A DNA stretch of 64,000 bases, from NCBI RefSeq assembly GCF_045679555.1, contig NC_092091.1, forward strand, positions 83,779,157-83,843,156, written 5' to 3'. This DNA is from Salvelinus alpinus (lineage: Eukaryota > Chordata > Actinopteri > Salmoniformes > Salmonidae). Positions 45,095 to 57,867 of this stretch are shown piece after piece; the first letter of the stretch is position 1; every line of letters starts with the position of its first letter. Under the pieces are notes generated by a model that was given only the letters and a program-made list of their open reading frames with translations, searched no databases and was not told the origin of the DNA. The translations under genes were made by a program, and so were the position numbers.

Positions 45095-48000
45095 GCCACC
45101 GTGCTCTCTAACCAAGGTGTCACCGTGCTCTCTAACCAAGGTGCCACCGTGCTCTCTAACCAAGGTGCCACCGTGCTCTCCAACCAAGGTGCCACCGTGC
45201 TCTCTAACCAAGGTGCCACCGTGCCCTCTAACCAAGGTGCCACCGTGCTCTCCAACCAAGGTGCCACCGTGCTCTCTAACCAAGGTGCCACCGTGCTCTC
45301 TAACCAAGGTGCCACCGTGCTCTCTAACCAAGGTGTCACCGTGCTCTCTAACCAAGGTGCCACCGTGCTCTCTAACCAAGGTGCCACCGTGCCCTCTAAC
45401 CAAGGTGCCACCGTGCTCTCCAACCAAGGTGCCACCGTGCTCTCCAACCAAGGTGCCACCGTGCTCTCCAACCAAGGTGCCACCGTGCTCTCCAACCAAG
45501 GTGCCACCGTGCTCTCCAACCAAGGTGCCACCGTGCTCTCCAACCAAGGTGCCACCGTGCTCTCTAACCAAGGTGCCACCGTGCTCTCTAACCAAGGTGC
45601 CACCGTGCCCTCTAACCAAGGTGTCACCGTGCTCTCTAACCAAGGTGCCACCGTGCTCTCTAACCAAGGTGCCACCGTGCTCTCTAACCAAGGTGTCACC
45701 GTGCTCTCTAACCAAGGTGCCACCGTGCTCTCTAACCAAGGTGCCACCGTGCTCTCTAACCAAGGTGCCACCGTGCTCTCTAACCAAGGTGCCACCGTGC
45801 CCTCTAACCAAGGTGCCTCCGTGCCCTCTAACCAAGGTGCCACCGTGATCTCTAACCAAGGTGCCACCGTGCTCTCTAACCAAGGTACCACCGTGCTCTC
45901 TAACCAAGGTGCCACCGTGCTCTCTAACCAAGGTGTCACCGTGCTCTCTAACCAAGGTGTCACCGTGCTCTCTAACCAAGGTGCCACCGTGCTCTCTAAC
46001 CAAGGTGCCACCGTGCTCTCTAACCAAGGTGCCACCGTGCTCTCTAACCAAGGTGCCACCGTGCCCTCTAACCAAGGTACCACCGTGCCCTCTAACCAAG
46101 GTACCACCGTGCCCTCTAACCAAGGTACCACCGTGCCCTCTAACCAAGGTGCCACCGTGCTCTCTAACCAAGGTGCCACCGTGCTCTCTAACCAAGGTGT
46201 CACCGTGCTCTCTAACCAAGGTGTCACCGTGCTCTCTAACCAAGGTGTCACCGTGCCCTCTAACCAAGGTGTCACCGTGCTCTCTAACCAAGGTGTCACC
46301 GTGCCCTCTAACCAAGGTGCCACCGTGCTCTCTAACCAAGGTGTCCCCGTGCCCTATAACCAAGGTGCCACCGTGCTCTCTAACCAAGGTGTCACCGTGC
46401 TCTCTAACCAAGGTGCCACCGTGCCCTCTAACCAAGGTGCCACCGTGCCCTCTAACCAAGGTGTCACCGTGCCCTCTAACCAAGGTGTCACCGTGCCCTC
46501 TAACCAAGGTGTCACCGTGCTCTCTAACCAAGGTGTCACCGTGCTCTCTAACCAAGGTGCCACCGTGCCCTCTAACCAAGGTGTCACCGTGCCCTCCAAC
46601 CAAGGTGTCACTGTGCTCTCTAACCAAGGTGCCACCGTGCCCTCTAACCAAGGTGCCACCGTGCTCTCTAACCAAGGTGCCACCGTGCTCTCTAACCAAG
46701 GTGCCACCGTGCTCTCTAACCAAGGTGTCCCCGTGCCCTCTAACCAAGGTGCCACCGTGCTCTCCAACCAAGGTGTCACCGTGCTCTCTAACCAAGGTGT
46801 CACCGTGCCCTCTAACCAAGGTGCCACCGTGCTCTCTAACCAAGGTGTCCCCGTGCCCTCTAACCAAGGTGCCACCGTGCTCTCTAACCAAGGTGTCACC
46901 GTGCTCTCTAACCAAGGTGCCACCGTGCCCTCTAACCAAGGTGCCACCGTGCCCTCTAACCAAGGTGTCACCGTGCCCTCTAACCAAGGTGCCACCGTGC
47001 TCTCTAACCAAGGTGTCACCGTGCTCTCTAACCAAGGTGTCACCGTGCTCTCTAACCAAGGTGCCACCGTGCCCTCTAACCAAGGTGTCACCGTGCCCTC
47101 CAACCAAGGTGTCACTGTGCTCTCTAACCAAGGTGCCACCGTGCCCTCTAACCAAGGTGCCACCGTGCTCTCTAACCAAGGTGCCACCGTGCTCTCTAAC
47201 CAAGGTGCCACCGTGCTCTCTAACCAAGGTGTCCCCGTGCCCTCTAACCAAGGTGCCACCGTGCTCTCCAACCAAGGTGCCACCGTGCTCTCTAACCAAG
47301 GTGTCCCCGTGCCCTCTAACCAAGGTGCCACCGTGCTCTCCAACCAAGGTGCCACCGTGCTCTCCAACCAAGGTGCCACCGTGCCCTCTAACCAAGGTGT
47401 CACCGTGCCCTCTAACCAAGGTGCCACCGTGCTCTCTAACCAAGGTGCCACCGTGCTCTCTAACCAAGGTGCCACCGTGCTCTCTAACCAAGGTGCCACC
47501 GTGCTCTCTAACCAAGGTGCCACCGTGCTCTCTAACCAAGGTGCCACCGTGCTCTCTAACCAAGGTGCCACCGTGCTCTCTAACCAAGGTGCCACCGTGC
47601 TCTCTAACCAAGGTGCCACCGTGCCCTCTAACCAAGGTGCCACCGTGCTCTCTAACCAAGGTGCCACCGTGCCCTCTAACCAAGGTGCCACCGTGCTCTC
47701 TAACCAAGGTGCCACCGTGCTCTCTAACCAAGGTGCCACCGTGCCCTCTAACCAAGGTGCCACCGTGCTCTCTAACCAAGGTGCCACCGTGCTCTCTAAC
47801 CAAGGTGCCACCGTGCTCTCTAACCAAGGTGCCACCGTGCTCTCTAACCAAGGTGTCACCGTGCTCTCTAACCAAGGTGTCACCGTGCTCTCTAACCAAG
47901 GTGCCACCGTGCTCTCTAACCAAGGTGCCACCGTGCCCTCTAACCAAGGTGCCACCGTGCTCTCCAACCAGGTGCCACCGTGCCCTCTAACCAAGGTGCC

Positions 48001-48192
48001 ACCGTGCTCTCCAACCAAGGTGCCACCGTGCCCTCTAACCAAGGTGCCACCGTGCCCTCTAACCAAGGTGCCACCGTGCCCTCTAACCAAGGTGCCACCG
48101 TGCCCTCTAACCAAGGTGCCACCGTGCCCTCTAACCAAGGTGCCACCGTGCCCTCTAACCAAGGTGCCACCGTGCTCTCTAACCAAGGTGCA
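45095..48192 (+). repeat. 24-bp minisatellite, about 129 units, open in several frames
   Basis: Core GTGCCACCGTGCTCTCTAAC followed by CAAG. Variants affect one or two bases (TGTCACC, TGCCCTC, CTCCAAC, TGTCCCC). Since 24 is divisible by three and the unit has no stop in most frames, frames of up to 1031 codons run through it on both strands. One base is missing near 47970, which shifts all frames there. No promoter, splice site or domain supports coding. Confidence 0.97.
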
Positions 48193-48636
48193 TTAAGGGG
48201 CGAATCCTAGACGTCCACTTAAGTACCATTTTCATCTCGTCTCCCATTGAGATCAATGCAAGTGAAGAAAGACAAAGACACGTATGATACACCAGAGTTT
48301 GAACACGATGTGGTAAAAGATCAATGTATCTGTTACAAACGTATCATACAATATGACTTCATATTGAGTATTACAAGTGTACGATATAGGATTGGCATTC
48401 AAGCCCTCCTCCTGTACACACTGGTAGACTGAACTGCATTTCAGCCAGGCTTTTCACCTGACTCTGACAGTCCATCACCACGTCCAGCTAAAATGTCACT
48501 ACCTTTATTTAGCTGGAGCACAAAGGTGAACAGCCAGGGTTAGCGAGGATGCTAATCCGTCAGCCAAGTTGATCAAAACTGGTGGCACGCCAACACTAGC
48601 ACAACATCATTTTAGTTGTTTACCACCTGGCTGGGT
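48193..48636. other. Intergenic, no gene seen
   Basis: Apparently single-copy sequence. I find no convincing exon. Confidence 0.5.
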
Positions 48637-49356
48637 GTCCTCAGTGTGTGTGTGTGTGTCCTCAGTGTGTGTGTGTGTGTGTGTGGCTAGGCCATGTCAT
48701 CAGACCTGGTAATTTTCCTCTATTCAAAGCACCCAGCAGGTTGAGGCTAGGACAGGGAGCCAACTGTGGTAGAGAGACCTCAGGGGGGGGCTTCTATAAC
48801 CATGGTTGGGTTGGGTTTCAATCTCTGAGGGAAAACGTTTGAGTGGTGGGAAAGAAAAAGGCTTGTGTAAGTGTGAGTTTCACACAGTGTGTCTGGTTGG
48901 TTGAAAGGTCAGTGTGTCTGGTTGGTTGAAAGGCCAGTGTGTCTGGTTGGTTGAAAGGCCAGTGTATCTGGTTGGTTGAAAGGCCAGTGTGTCTGGTTGG
49001 TTGAAAGGCCAATGTGTCTGGTTGGTTGAAAGGCCAATGTGTCTGGTTGGTTGAAAGGCCAGTGTGTCTGGTTGGTTGAAAGGCCAGTGTGTCTGGTTGG
49101 TTGAAAGGCCAGTGTGTCTGGTTGGTTGAAAGGCCAGTGTGTCTGGTTGGTTGAAAGGCCAGTGTGTCTGGTTGGTTGAAAGGCCAGTGTGTCTGGTTGG
49201 TTGAAAGGCCAGTGTGTCTGGTTGGTTGAAAGGCCAGTGTGTCTGGTTGGTTGAAAGGCCAGTGTGTCTGGTTGGTTGAAAGGCCAGTGTGTCTGGTTGG
49301 TTGAAAGGCCAATGTATCTTGTTGGAAGGGGGGGGGGGGGGGGGTATGTGTGCCCT

Positions 49357-49390
<34 letters not shown>

Positions 49391-49890
49391 CTAGGCCATG
49401 TCATCAGACCTAGTAATTTTCCTCTATTCAAAGCACCCAGCAGGTTGAGGCTCGGACAGGGAGCCAACTGTGGTAGAGAGACCTCAGGGGGGGGCTTCTA
49501 TAACCATGGTTGGGTTGGGTTTCAATCTCTGAGGGAAAACGTTTGAGTGGTGGGAAAGAAAAAGGCTTGTGTAAGTGTGAGTTTCACACAGTGTGTCTGG
49601 TTGGTTGAAAGGCCAATGTGTCTGGTTGGTTGAAAGGCCAGTGTATCTGGTTGGTTGAAAGGCCAATGTGTCTGGTTGGTTGAAAGGCCAGTGTATCTGG
49701 TTGGTTGAAAGGCCAGTGTGTCTGGTTGGTTGAAAGGCCAGTGTGTCTGGTTGGTTGAAAGGCCAGTGTGTCTGGTTGGTTGAAAGGCCAATGTGTCTGG
49801 TTGGTTGAAAGGCCAATGTGTCTGGTTGGTTGAAAGGCCAGTGTGTCTGGTTGGTTGAAAGGCCAGTGTATCTGGTTGGTTGAAAGGCCA
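48637..49890 (+). repeat. Duplicated block with 25-bp minisatellite
   Basis: A block of GT microsatellite, about 200 bp of spacer (beginning GGCTAGGCCATGTCATCAGA) and a 25-bp array (AGTGTGTCTGGTTGGTTGAA plus AGGCC) is present twice. Spacers are at about 48682-48885 and 49388-49590, and arrays at about 48886-49312 and 49591-49890. A G-run of about 19 (from 49328) joins them. The spacer copies differ at very few bases. Confidence 0.95.
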
Positions 49891-50543
49891 CAGATAGAAG
49901 AGCAGGAGGGTTAGATAGGGTGACTGTGGCAAGACACACACATAACAAACACATAACACACACTGTATGAGGGCCACTGTGGTAGTAAGACACAAAAATA
50001 CACCCTGACTGAAGGTTAGAATTTAGAAGACTAGTGCCATGGTTGTGGGTTCAACTTCCCCCAAAGATCACACACACACACTAGCCTACTAAAATAGGTT
50101 AAGCAGGTAGGAGCCAGGGTAACGTTAAGGAATGTCTAGGTGGGTGACAAGACACACTGAAATATAACCCGTCTCAAGGATGGATGTTAGAAGAGTAGGA
50201 GGGTAACTTTGTGGTGTGTGTTGGTGTGTAACTTCCTGGAGTGTCTGTGGTAAGAAGAGGTGCTGAAATACAGAAAGGCTTCAGAACTCTATGTACTCTG
50301 GGTAAAAAGTTCTCTGAATGACTGTAATTGGCATGTCAGCCAGCCACAGTCAACAAGATACAACTCCTATGCTGACATCTGTGCTCCCACAGGTTACAAA
50401 CTGACAATAAGACTCTCACATGTTGCAGACTGGGGACATTTAAAAATACATTTGTCACAGCATATCAAGTTACATGAAGTCCTCTTTTACCAGAGCAGAG
50501 AACTGGGTTGAACTCTAACCACACCAGGTAGTGTTACGTTCTG
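49891..50543. other. Intergenic, no gene seen
   Basis: Some weakly repeated motifs (AAGACACA, AGGAGGGTTAGATA/AGGAGGGTAAC) suggest old tandem duplication. There is no supported gene. Confidence 0.45.
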
Positions 50544-50640
50544 TAGCCTGGTCCCAGATCTGTTTGTGCCTTCTCCTTATGGTGTCAACAAGCACAGTAG
50601 GAATTGGCAACACAGCACAAACAGATCTGGCAACAGGCTA
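50544..50640. mobile_element. Small fold-back (MITE-like) element
   Basis: The left arm TAGCCTGGTCCCAGATCTGT continues with TTGTGC. The right arm GCACAAACAGATCTGGCAAC continues with AGGCTA. The 26-bp arms pair almost perfectly around a 45-bp loop. I recognise TGGTCCCAGATCTGTTTGTGC as a frequent salmonid inverted-repeat element. Non-coding. Confidence 0.8.
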
Positions 50641-50789
50641 TTGTTACTGTGGATCAGACATCCCTTTAATTTATGAGACCACATCCACTTCCTTAACTCT
50701 GATACAAAATGACTGTCCTCCTCATAAACAACATGCTAAAGGGAAAGTGCACCTGCAAGCTGTTCCTGCTACCTGGAGTCAATTTAAAA

Positions 50790-51700
50790 ACTCTACCTAC
50801 ATGTTCATATTGCCTCAGTTGCATCGACTAACCGGTGCCCCCTGTATATAGTCTCCACATTGACTCTGTACCGGTACCCCCTGTATATAGCCTCCACATT
50901 GACTCTGTACCGGTACCCCCTGTATATAGCCTCCACATTGACTCTGTACCAATACCCCCTGTATATAGCCTCCACATTGACTCTGTACCAGTACCCCCTG
51001 TATATAGCCTCCACATTGTACCGGTACCCCCTGTATATAGCCTCCACATTGACTCTGTACCGGTACCCCCTGTATATAGCCTCCACATTGACTCTGTACC
51101 AGTACCCCCTGTATATAGCCTCCACATTGACTCTGTACCAGTACCCCCTGTATATAGCCTCCACATTGTACCGGTACCCCCTGTATATAGCCTCCACATT
51201 GACTCTGTACCAGTACCCCCTGTATATAGCCTCCACATTGACTCTGTACCAGTACCCCCTGTATATAGCCTCCACATTGTACCGGTACCCCCTGTATATA
51301 GCCTCCACATTGACTCTGTACCAGTACCCCCTGTATATAGCCTCCACATTGACTCTGTACCAGTACCCCTGTATATAGCCTCCACATTGACTCTGTACCA
51401 GTACCCTCTGTATATAGCCTCCACATTGACTCTGTACCGGTACCCCCTGTATATAGCCTCCACATTGACTCTGTACCAGTACCCCCTGTATATAGCCTCC
51501 ACATTGACTCTGTACCGGTACCCCTGTATATAGCCTCCACATTGACTCTGTACCGGTACCCCCTGTATATAGCCTCCACATTGACTCTGTACAGGTACCC
51601 CCTGTATCTAGCCTCCATATTGACTCTGTACCGGTACCCCCTGTATAAAGCCTCCACATTGTCCCGGTACCCCCTGTATATAGCTTCCACATTGACTCAT
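50790..51700 (+). repeat. 33/39-bp minisatellite grown inside an interspersed repeat
   Basis: It starts with GCCTCAGTTGCATCGACTAA CC, the usual flank of the repeat seen singly at 3640. It then repeats GTACCGGTACCCCCTGTATA and TAGCCTCCACATTGACTCT about 23 times. Some units lack GACTCT (33 bp instead of 39), and two lack one C. Multiples of three again create overlapping open frames on both strands. KpnI-type GGTACC and AgeI-type ACCGGT palindromes recur. Confidence 0.95.
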
Positions 51701-52316
51701 AAGTAGGAAAAGGGTTTATTAATGTTATCCATGAGTTAATCTGGCTCTGGGTAAGTACGAAAAGGGTTTATTAATGTTATCCATGAGTTAATCTGGCTCT
51801 GGGTAAGTAGGAAAAGGGTTTATTAATGTTATCCATGAGTTAATCTGACTCTGGGTAAGTAGGAAAAGGGTTTATTAATGTTATCCATGAGTTAATCTGA
51901 CTCTGGGTAAATAGGGAAAGGGTTTATTCATGTTATGAGTTAATCTGACTCTGGGTAAGTAGGAAAAGGGTTATTAATGTTATGAGTTAATCTGGCTCTG
52001 GGTAAGTAAGAAAATGGTTTATTAATGTTATGAGTTAATCTGACTCTGGGTAAGTAGGAAAAGGGTTATTAATGTTATGAGTTAATCTGGCTCTGGGTAA
52101 GTAGGAAAAGGGTTTATTAATGTTATGAGTTAATCTGACTCTGGGTAAGTAGGAAAAGGGTTTTTAATGTTATCCATGAGTTAATCTGGCTCTGGGTAAG
52201 TAGGAAAATGGTTTATTAATGTTATGAGTTAATCTGACTCTGGGTAAGTAGGAAAAGTGTTTATTAATGTTATGAGTTAATCTGACTCTGGGTAAGTAGG
52301 AAAAGGGTTTATTAAT
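51693..52316 (+). repeat. 46-52-bp minisatellite
   Basis: About 12 units with the cores GTAAGTAGGAAAAGGGTTTA, TTAATGTTAT and GAGTTAATCTGACTCTGG. The left units have an extra CCAT before GAG. It directly abuts the previous array. Confidence 0.96.
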
Positions 52317-52532
52317 TGCCAAAATGTCGCACTATTCCTTTAAGGAGGAAATACAGAAGGCTACATCTAGTGTTTTTGAAGTGAGCCATTGTAAATATAG
52401 ACAAACTAACCTCAAAGGATTAAGGAAATATATATATATATATATATAAATAAATATCCTGTTTTTTATAATGTACCGCCACACCTTTTATTGGAATAAG
52501 GTATGAAGCCATTGTGACACTTGGCAGACCTA

Positions 52533-52579
<47 letters not shown>

Positions 52580-53094
52580 CTGACATGGTGACAGAGGAGG
52601 TGAAGGCAGTCAACTGGTGCTAGTTGAGTCATAGGAACACATTGGTTTAGGGCTGAATGTCAGAATAACACCCGCACGCCTGGCCGCATGCACACAGCAG
52701 TACGGCAGAGGGCTGGCTGACAACGCTCTATCGTCTGCCAATCTGCCAGACAGGCTCAGAAACACATCGATATGTCAACATGTTGGCCTTGGGATTCAAC
52801 TCACTGCTCCTAGCGGGCATCTGTCTGTCTGTGTGTCTGCCTGCCTGTCTGTGTGTCTGTCTGTCTGTCTGTGTGTCTGTCTGTGACCACAGTACACTGG
52901 GTGATTCCCAGGGATTAAGATAAGAAGCTGTATTTTATCTGAGGAGAAGACAGAAGGGGAAAAGGAGGAGGAGAGAGAGGAGGAGGGAGGAGAGAGAGGA
53001 GGACAGAGAGGGTGGAGAAGGACAGGAAAACGGGCCCCATTCAACAGCAACACAACAGACATCAGCACTCTGGGGCCAAAAGATGGTCCTCCTT
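52317..53094. other. Intergenic with simple repeats
   Basis: Contains (TA)n at 52427-52448, (GT)n at 52534-52577, a TGTC/TG-rich stretch at 52820-52882 and a purine-rich stretch at 52950-53030. I see no gene. Confidence 0.7.
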
Positions 53095-56000
53095 TCAGAA
53101 CATCACACAGCTACTTGTAGAACATCATACAGCTACTTGTAGAACATCATACAGCTACTTGTAGAACGCTGACACAGCTACTTGTAGAACATCATACAGC
53201 TACTTGTAGAACATCATACAGCTACTTGTAGAACATCATACAGCTACTTGTAGAACGCTGACACAGCTACTTGTAGAACATCATACAGCTACTTGTAGAA
53301 CATCATACAGCTACTTGTAGGACATCATACAGCTACTTGTAGAACATCATACAGCTACTTGTAGAACATCATACAGCTACTTGTAGAACGCTGACACAGC
53401 TACTTGTAGAACATCATACAGCTACTTGTAGAACGCTGACACAGCTACTTGTAGAAGGCTGACACAGCTACTTGTAGAAGGCTGACACAGCTACTTGTAG
53501 AAGGCTGACACAGCTACTTGTAGAAGGCTGACACAGCTACTTGTAGAAGGCTGACACAGCTACTTGTAGAACGCTGACACAGCTACTTGTAGAACGCTGA
53601 CACAGCTACTTGCAGAACGCTGACACAGCTACTTGTAGAACGCTGACACAGCTACTTGTAGAACGCTGACACAGCTACTTGTAGAACGCTGACACAGCTA
53701 CTTGTAGAAGGCTGACACAGCTACTAGTAGAACATCATACAGCTACTTGCAGAACGCTGACACAGCTACTTGCAGAACGCTGACACAGCTACTTGTAGAA
53801 CGCTGACACAGCTACTTGTAGAACGCTGACACAGCTACTTGTAGAAGGCTGACACAGCTACTAGTAGAACATCATACAGCTACTTGCAGAACGCTGACAC
53901 AGCTACTTGTAGAACGCTGACACAGCTACTTATAGAACGCTGACACAGCTACTTGTAGAACGCTGACACAGCTACTAGTAGAAGGCTGACACAGCTACTT
54001 ATAGAACACTGACACAGCTACTTATAGAACGCTGACACAGCTACTTGTAGAACACTGACACAGCTACTTGTAGAACGCTGACACAGCTACTTATAGAACA
54101 CTGACACAGCTACTTATAGAACGCTGACACAGCTACTTATAGAACGCTGACACAGCTACTTATAGAACGCTGACACAGCTACTTGTAGAACGCTGACACA
54201 GCTACTAGTAGAACGCTGACACAGCTACTTGTAGAACGCTGACACAGCTACTTGTAGAACGCTGACACAGCTACTTATAGAACACTGACACAGCTACTTG
54301 TAGAACGCTGACACAGCTACTTGTAGAACGCTGACACAGCTACTTGTAGAACGCTGACACAGCTACTTGTAGAACGCTGACACAGCTACTTGTAGAACGC
54401 TGACACAGCTACTTGTAGAACGCTGACACAGCTACTTGTAGAACGCTGACACAGCTACTTGTAGAACGCTGACACAGCTACTTGTAGAACGCTGACACAG
54501 CTACTTGTAGAACGCTGACACAGCTACTTGTAGAACGCTGACACAGCTACTTGTAGAACGCTGACACAGCTACTTGTAGAACACTGACACAGCTACTTGT
54601 AGAACGCTGACACAGCTACTTATAGAACGCTGACACAGCTACTAGTAGAACGCTGACACAGCTACTTGTAGAACGCTGACACAGCTACTTGTAGAACGCT
54701 GACACAGCTACTAGTAGAACGCTGACACAGCCACTTGTAGAACGCTGACACAGCTACTAGTAGAACGCTGACACAGCTACTTGTAGAACGCTGACACAGC
54801 TACTTATAGAACGCTGACACAGCTACTAGTAGAACGCTGACACAGCTACTTATAGAACGCTGACACAGCTACTTGTAGAACGCTGACACAGCTACTTATA
54901 GAACGCTGACACAGCTACTTGTAGAACGCTGACACAGCCACTTGTAGAACGCTGACACAGCTACTAGTAGAACGCTGACACAGCCACTTGTAGAACGCTG
55001 ACACAGCTACTTGTAGAACGCTGACACAGCTACTTGTAGAACGCTGACACAGCTACTAGTAGAACGCTGACACAGCTACTTGTAGAACGCTGACACAGCT
55101 ACTTATAGAACGCTGACACAGCTACTTGTAGAACGCTGACACAGCTACTTGTAGAACGCTGACACAGCTACTAGTAGAACGCTGACACAGCTACTAGTAG
55201 AACGCTGACACAGCTACTTGTAGAACGCTGACACAGCTACTTGTAGAAGGCTGACACAGCTACTTGTAGAACGCTGACACAGCTACTTGTAGAACGCTGA
55301 CACAGCTACTTGTAGAAGGCTGACACAGCTACTTGTAGAACGCTGACACAGCTACTTATAGAACGCTGACACAGCTACTTATAGAACGCTGACACAGCTA
55401 CTAGTAGAAGGCTGACACAGCTACTTGTAGAACGCTGACACAGCTACTTGTAGAAGGCTGACACAGCTACTTGTAGAACGCTGACACAGCTACTTGTAGA
55501 ACGCTGACACAGCTACTTATAGAACGCTGACACAGCTACTTGTAGAACGCTGACACAGCTACTTGTAGAACGCTGACACAGCTACTAGTAGAAGGCTGAC
55601 ACAGCTACTTGTAGAACGCTGACACAGCTACTTGTAGAAGGCTGACACAGCTACTTGTAGAAGGCTGACACAGCTACTTGTAGAACGCTGACACAGCTAC
55701 TTGTAGAAGGCTGACACAGCTACTTATAGAACGCTGACACAGCTACTAGTAGAAGGCTGACACAGCTACTTGTAGAACGCTGACACAGCTACTTGTAGAA
55801 GGCTGACACAGCTACTTGTAGAACGCTGACACAGCTACTTATAGAACGCTGACACAGCTACTAGTAGAAGGCTGACACAGCTACTTGTAGAACGCTGACA
55901 CAGCTACTTGTAGAAGGCTGACACAGCTACTTGTAGAACGCAGACACAGCTACTTATAGAACGCTGACACAGCTACTTGTAGAACGCTGACACAGCTACT

Positions 56001-56412
56001 TGTAGAAGGCTGACACAGCTACTTGTAGAACGCAGACACAGCTACTTATAGAACGCTGACACAGCTACTTGTAGAACGCTGACACAGCTACTTGTAGAAG
56101 GCTGACACAGCTACTTGTAGAACGCTGACACAGCTACTTATAGAACGCTGACACAGCTACTAGTAGAAGGCTGACACAGCTACTTGTAGAACGCTGACAC
56201 AGCTACTTGTAGAAGGCTGACACAGCTACTTGTAGAACGCAGACACAGCTACTTATAGAACGCTGACACAGCTACTTGTAGAACGCAGACACAGCTACTT
56301 ATAGAACACTGACACAGCTACTTATAGAACACTGACACAGCTACTTGTAGAACGCTGACACAGCTACTTGTAGAACGCTGACACAGCTACTTGTAGAACA
56401 CTGACACAGCTA
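53095..56412 (+). repeat. 23-bp minisatellite, about 144 units
   Basis: Core ACACAGCTACTTGTAGAACG followed by CTG. The left end has CATCATACAG units. Variants include TTAT/TAGT for TTGT and AAGG for AACG. Groups of variants recur in the same order around 55360, 55730, 55840 and 56130. Because 23 is not a multiple of three, no long open frame appears, in contrast with the 24-bp array. Confidence 0.98.
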
Positions 56413-56605
56413 TGGTGGAGATGAACAGGGAGTGACAGACACAGACAGACATATAGACACATTAGATAGAAGAGCAGATATTTATAAGGAACTGAAGGGG
56501 GCCTAGATAGAACGAATCGTTAAACAACCAAAACAAAGCAGGGAGACACCCCCACCTACCCAGACCTTCTTCCTCTCAACGATGCCCGGACTTGCATTTC
56601 TTCCA

Positions 56606-56777
56606 CAGGAGGCTGCAGAGGGGAGGACGGCTCATAATGATGGCTGGAACAGAGCAAATAGAACGGCATCAAACACATTGGAATCATGTTTGATGTATTT
56701 GATCCCAGTCCACTGATTCCGCTCCAGTCATTACCACAAGCACATCCTGCCCAGTTAAGGTGCCACCGACCTCCTTT
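56606..56777. mobile_element. Diverged fold-back element
   Basis: AGGAGGCTGCAGAGGGGAGG at the left and GCCACCGACCTCCT at the right form inverted ends. Inner ATGATGGCTGGAAC pairs loosely with TCCGCTCCAGTCATTA. It belongs to the same family as 7425-7594 but is more decayed. 56413-56605 and 56778-56927 flank it without a supported gene; a CT/CA-rich stretch lies at 56788-56830. Confidence 0.65.
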
Positions 56778-56927
56778 GATTTCTAGTCTCTCTCTCTCTT
56801 TCTCTCTCACACACACACTGTCACACATACATATGCAAGTGTACAATATGCACTTAACACACACGTCTCAACACACCCGTTTATACGTAGGCTACGTACA
56901 CACTGATCATCCGTGCATATGTCAGGG

Positions 56928-57867
56928 CCTAGCCTATGATCTTGGCACACCATATCCTCTCTGTTTTCTGTAGTCTATGATCTTGGCACACCAGATCCTC
57001 TCTTTGTTTTCTGTAGTCTATGATCTTGGCACGCCCGATACTCTCTCTGTTTTCTGTAGTCTATGATCTTGGCACGCCCGATACTCTCTTTGTTTTCTGT
57101 AGTCTATGATCTTGGCACGCCCGATACTCTCTCTGTTTTCTGTAGTCTATGATCTTGGCACGCCCGGTACTCTCTCTGTTTTCTGTAGTCTATGATCTTG
57201 GCACGCCCGATACTCTCTCTGTTTTCTGTAGTCTATGATCTTGGCACACCCGATACTCTCTCTGTTTTCTGTAGTCTATGATCTTGGCACGCCCGATACT
57301 CTCTCTGTTTTCTGTAGTCTATGATCTTGGCACGCCCGATACTCTCTCTGTTTTCTGTAGTCTATGATCTTGGCACGCCCGATACTCTCTCTGTTTTCTG
57401 TAGCCTATGATCTTGGCACGCCCGATACTCTCTCTGTTTTCTGTAGTCTATGATCTTGGCACGCCCGATACTCTCTCTGTTTTCTGTAGTCTATGATCTT
57501 GGCACGCCCGATACTCTCTCTGTTTTCTGTAGTCTATGATCTTGGCACGCCCGATACTCTCTCTGTTTTCTGTAGCCTATGATCTTGGCACGCCCGATAC
57601 TCTCTCTGTTTTCTGTAGTCTATGATCTTGGCACGCCCGATACTCTCTCTGTTTTCTGTAGTCTATGATCTTGGCACGCCCTATACTCTCTCTGTTTTCT
57701 GTAGTCTATGATCTTGGCACGCCCGATACTCTCTCTGTTTTCTGTAGTCTATGATCTTGGCACGCCCGATACTCTCTCTGTTTTCTGTAGTCTATGATCT
57801 TGGCACGCCCGATACTCTCTCTGTTTTCTGTAGTCTATGATCTTGGCACGCCCGATACTCTCTCTGT
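56928..57867 (+). repeat. 43-bp minisatellite
   Basis: About 22 units with the cores CTATGATCTTGGCACGCCCG and ATACTCTCTCTGTTTTCTGT. The left units have ACACCA/ACACCAG in place of ACGCCCG, so the array is homogenised on the right and more divergent on the left. Confidence 0.97.

Noticed and set aside
45038-48196. Giant proteins of 610-1031 residues on both strands
   Set aside because: They are translations of a 24-bp repeat open in several frames at once, without domain, splice or promoter evidence. A one-base change near 47970 breaks all of them at the same place.
50805-51692. Tyr/Arg/Gly-rich proteins of 224-295 residues on both strands
   Set aside because: They are frames through a 33/39-bp minisatellite; overlapping frames on both strands argue against selection for coding.
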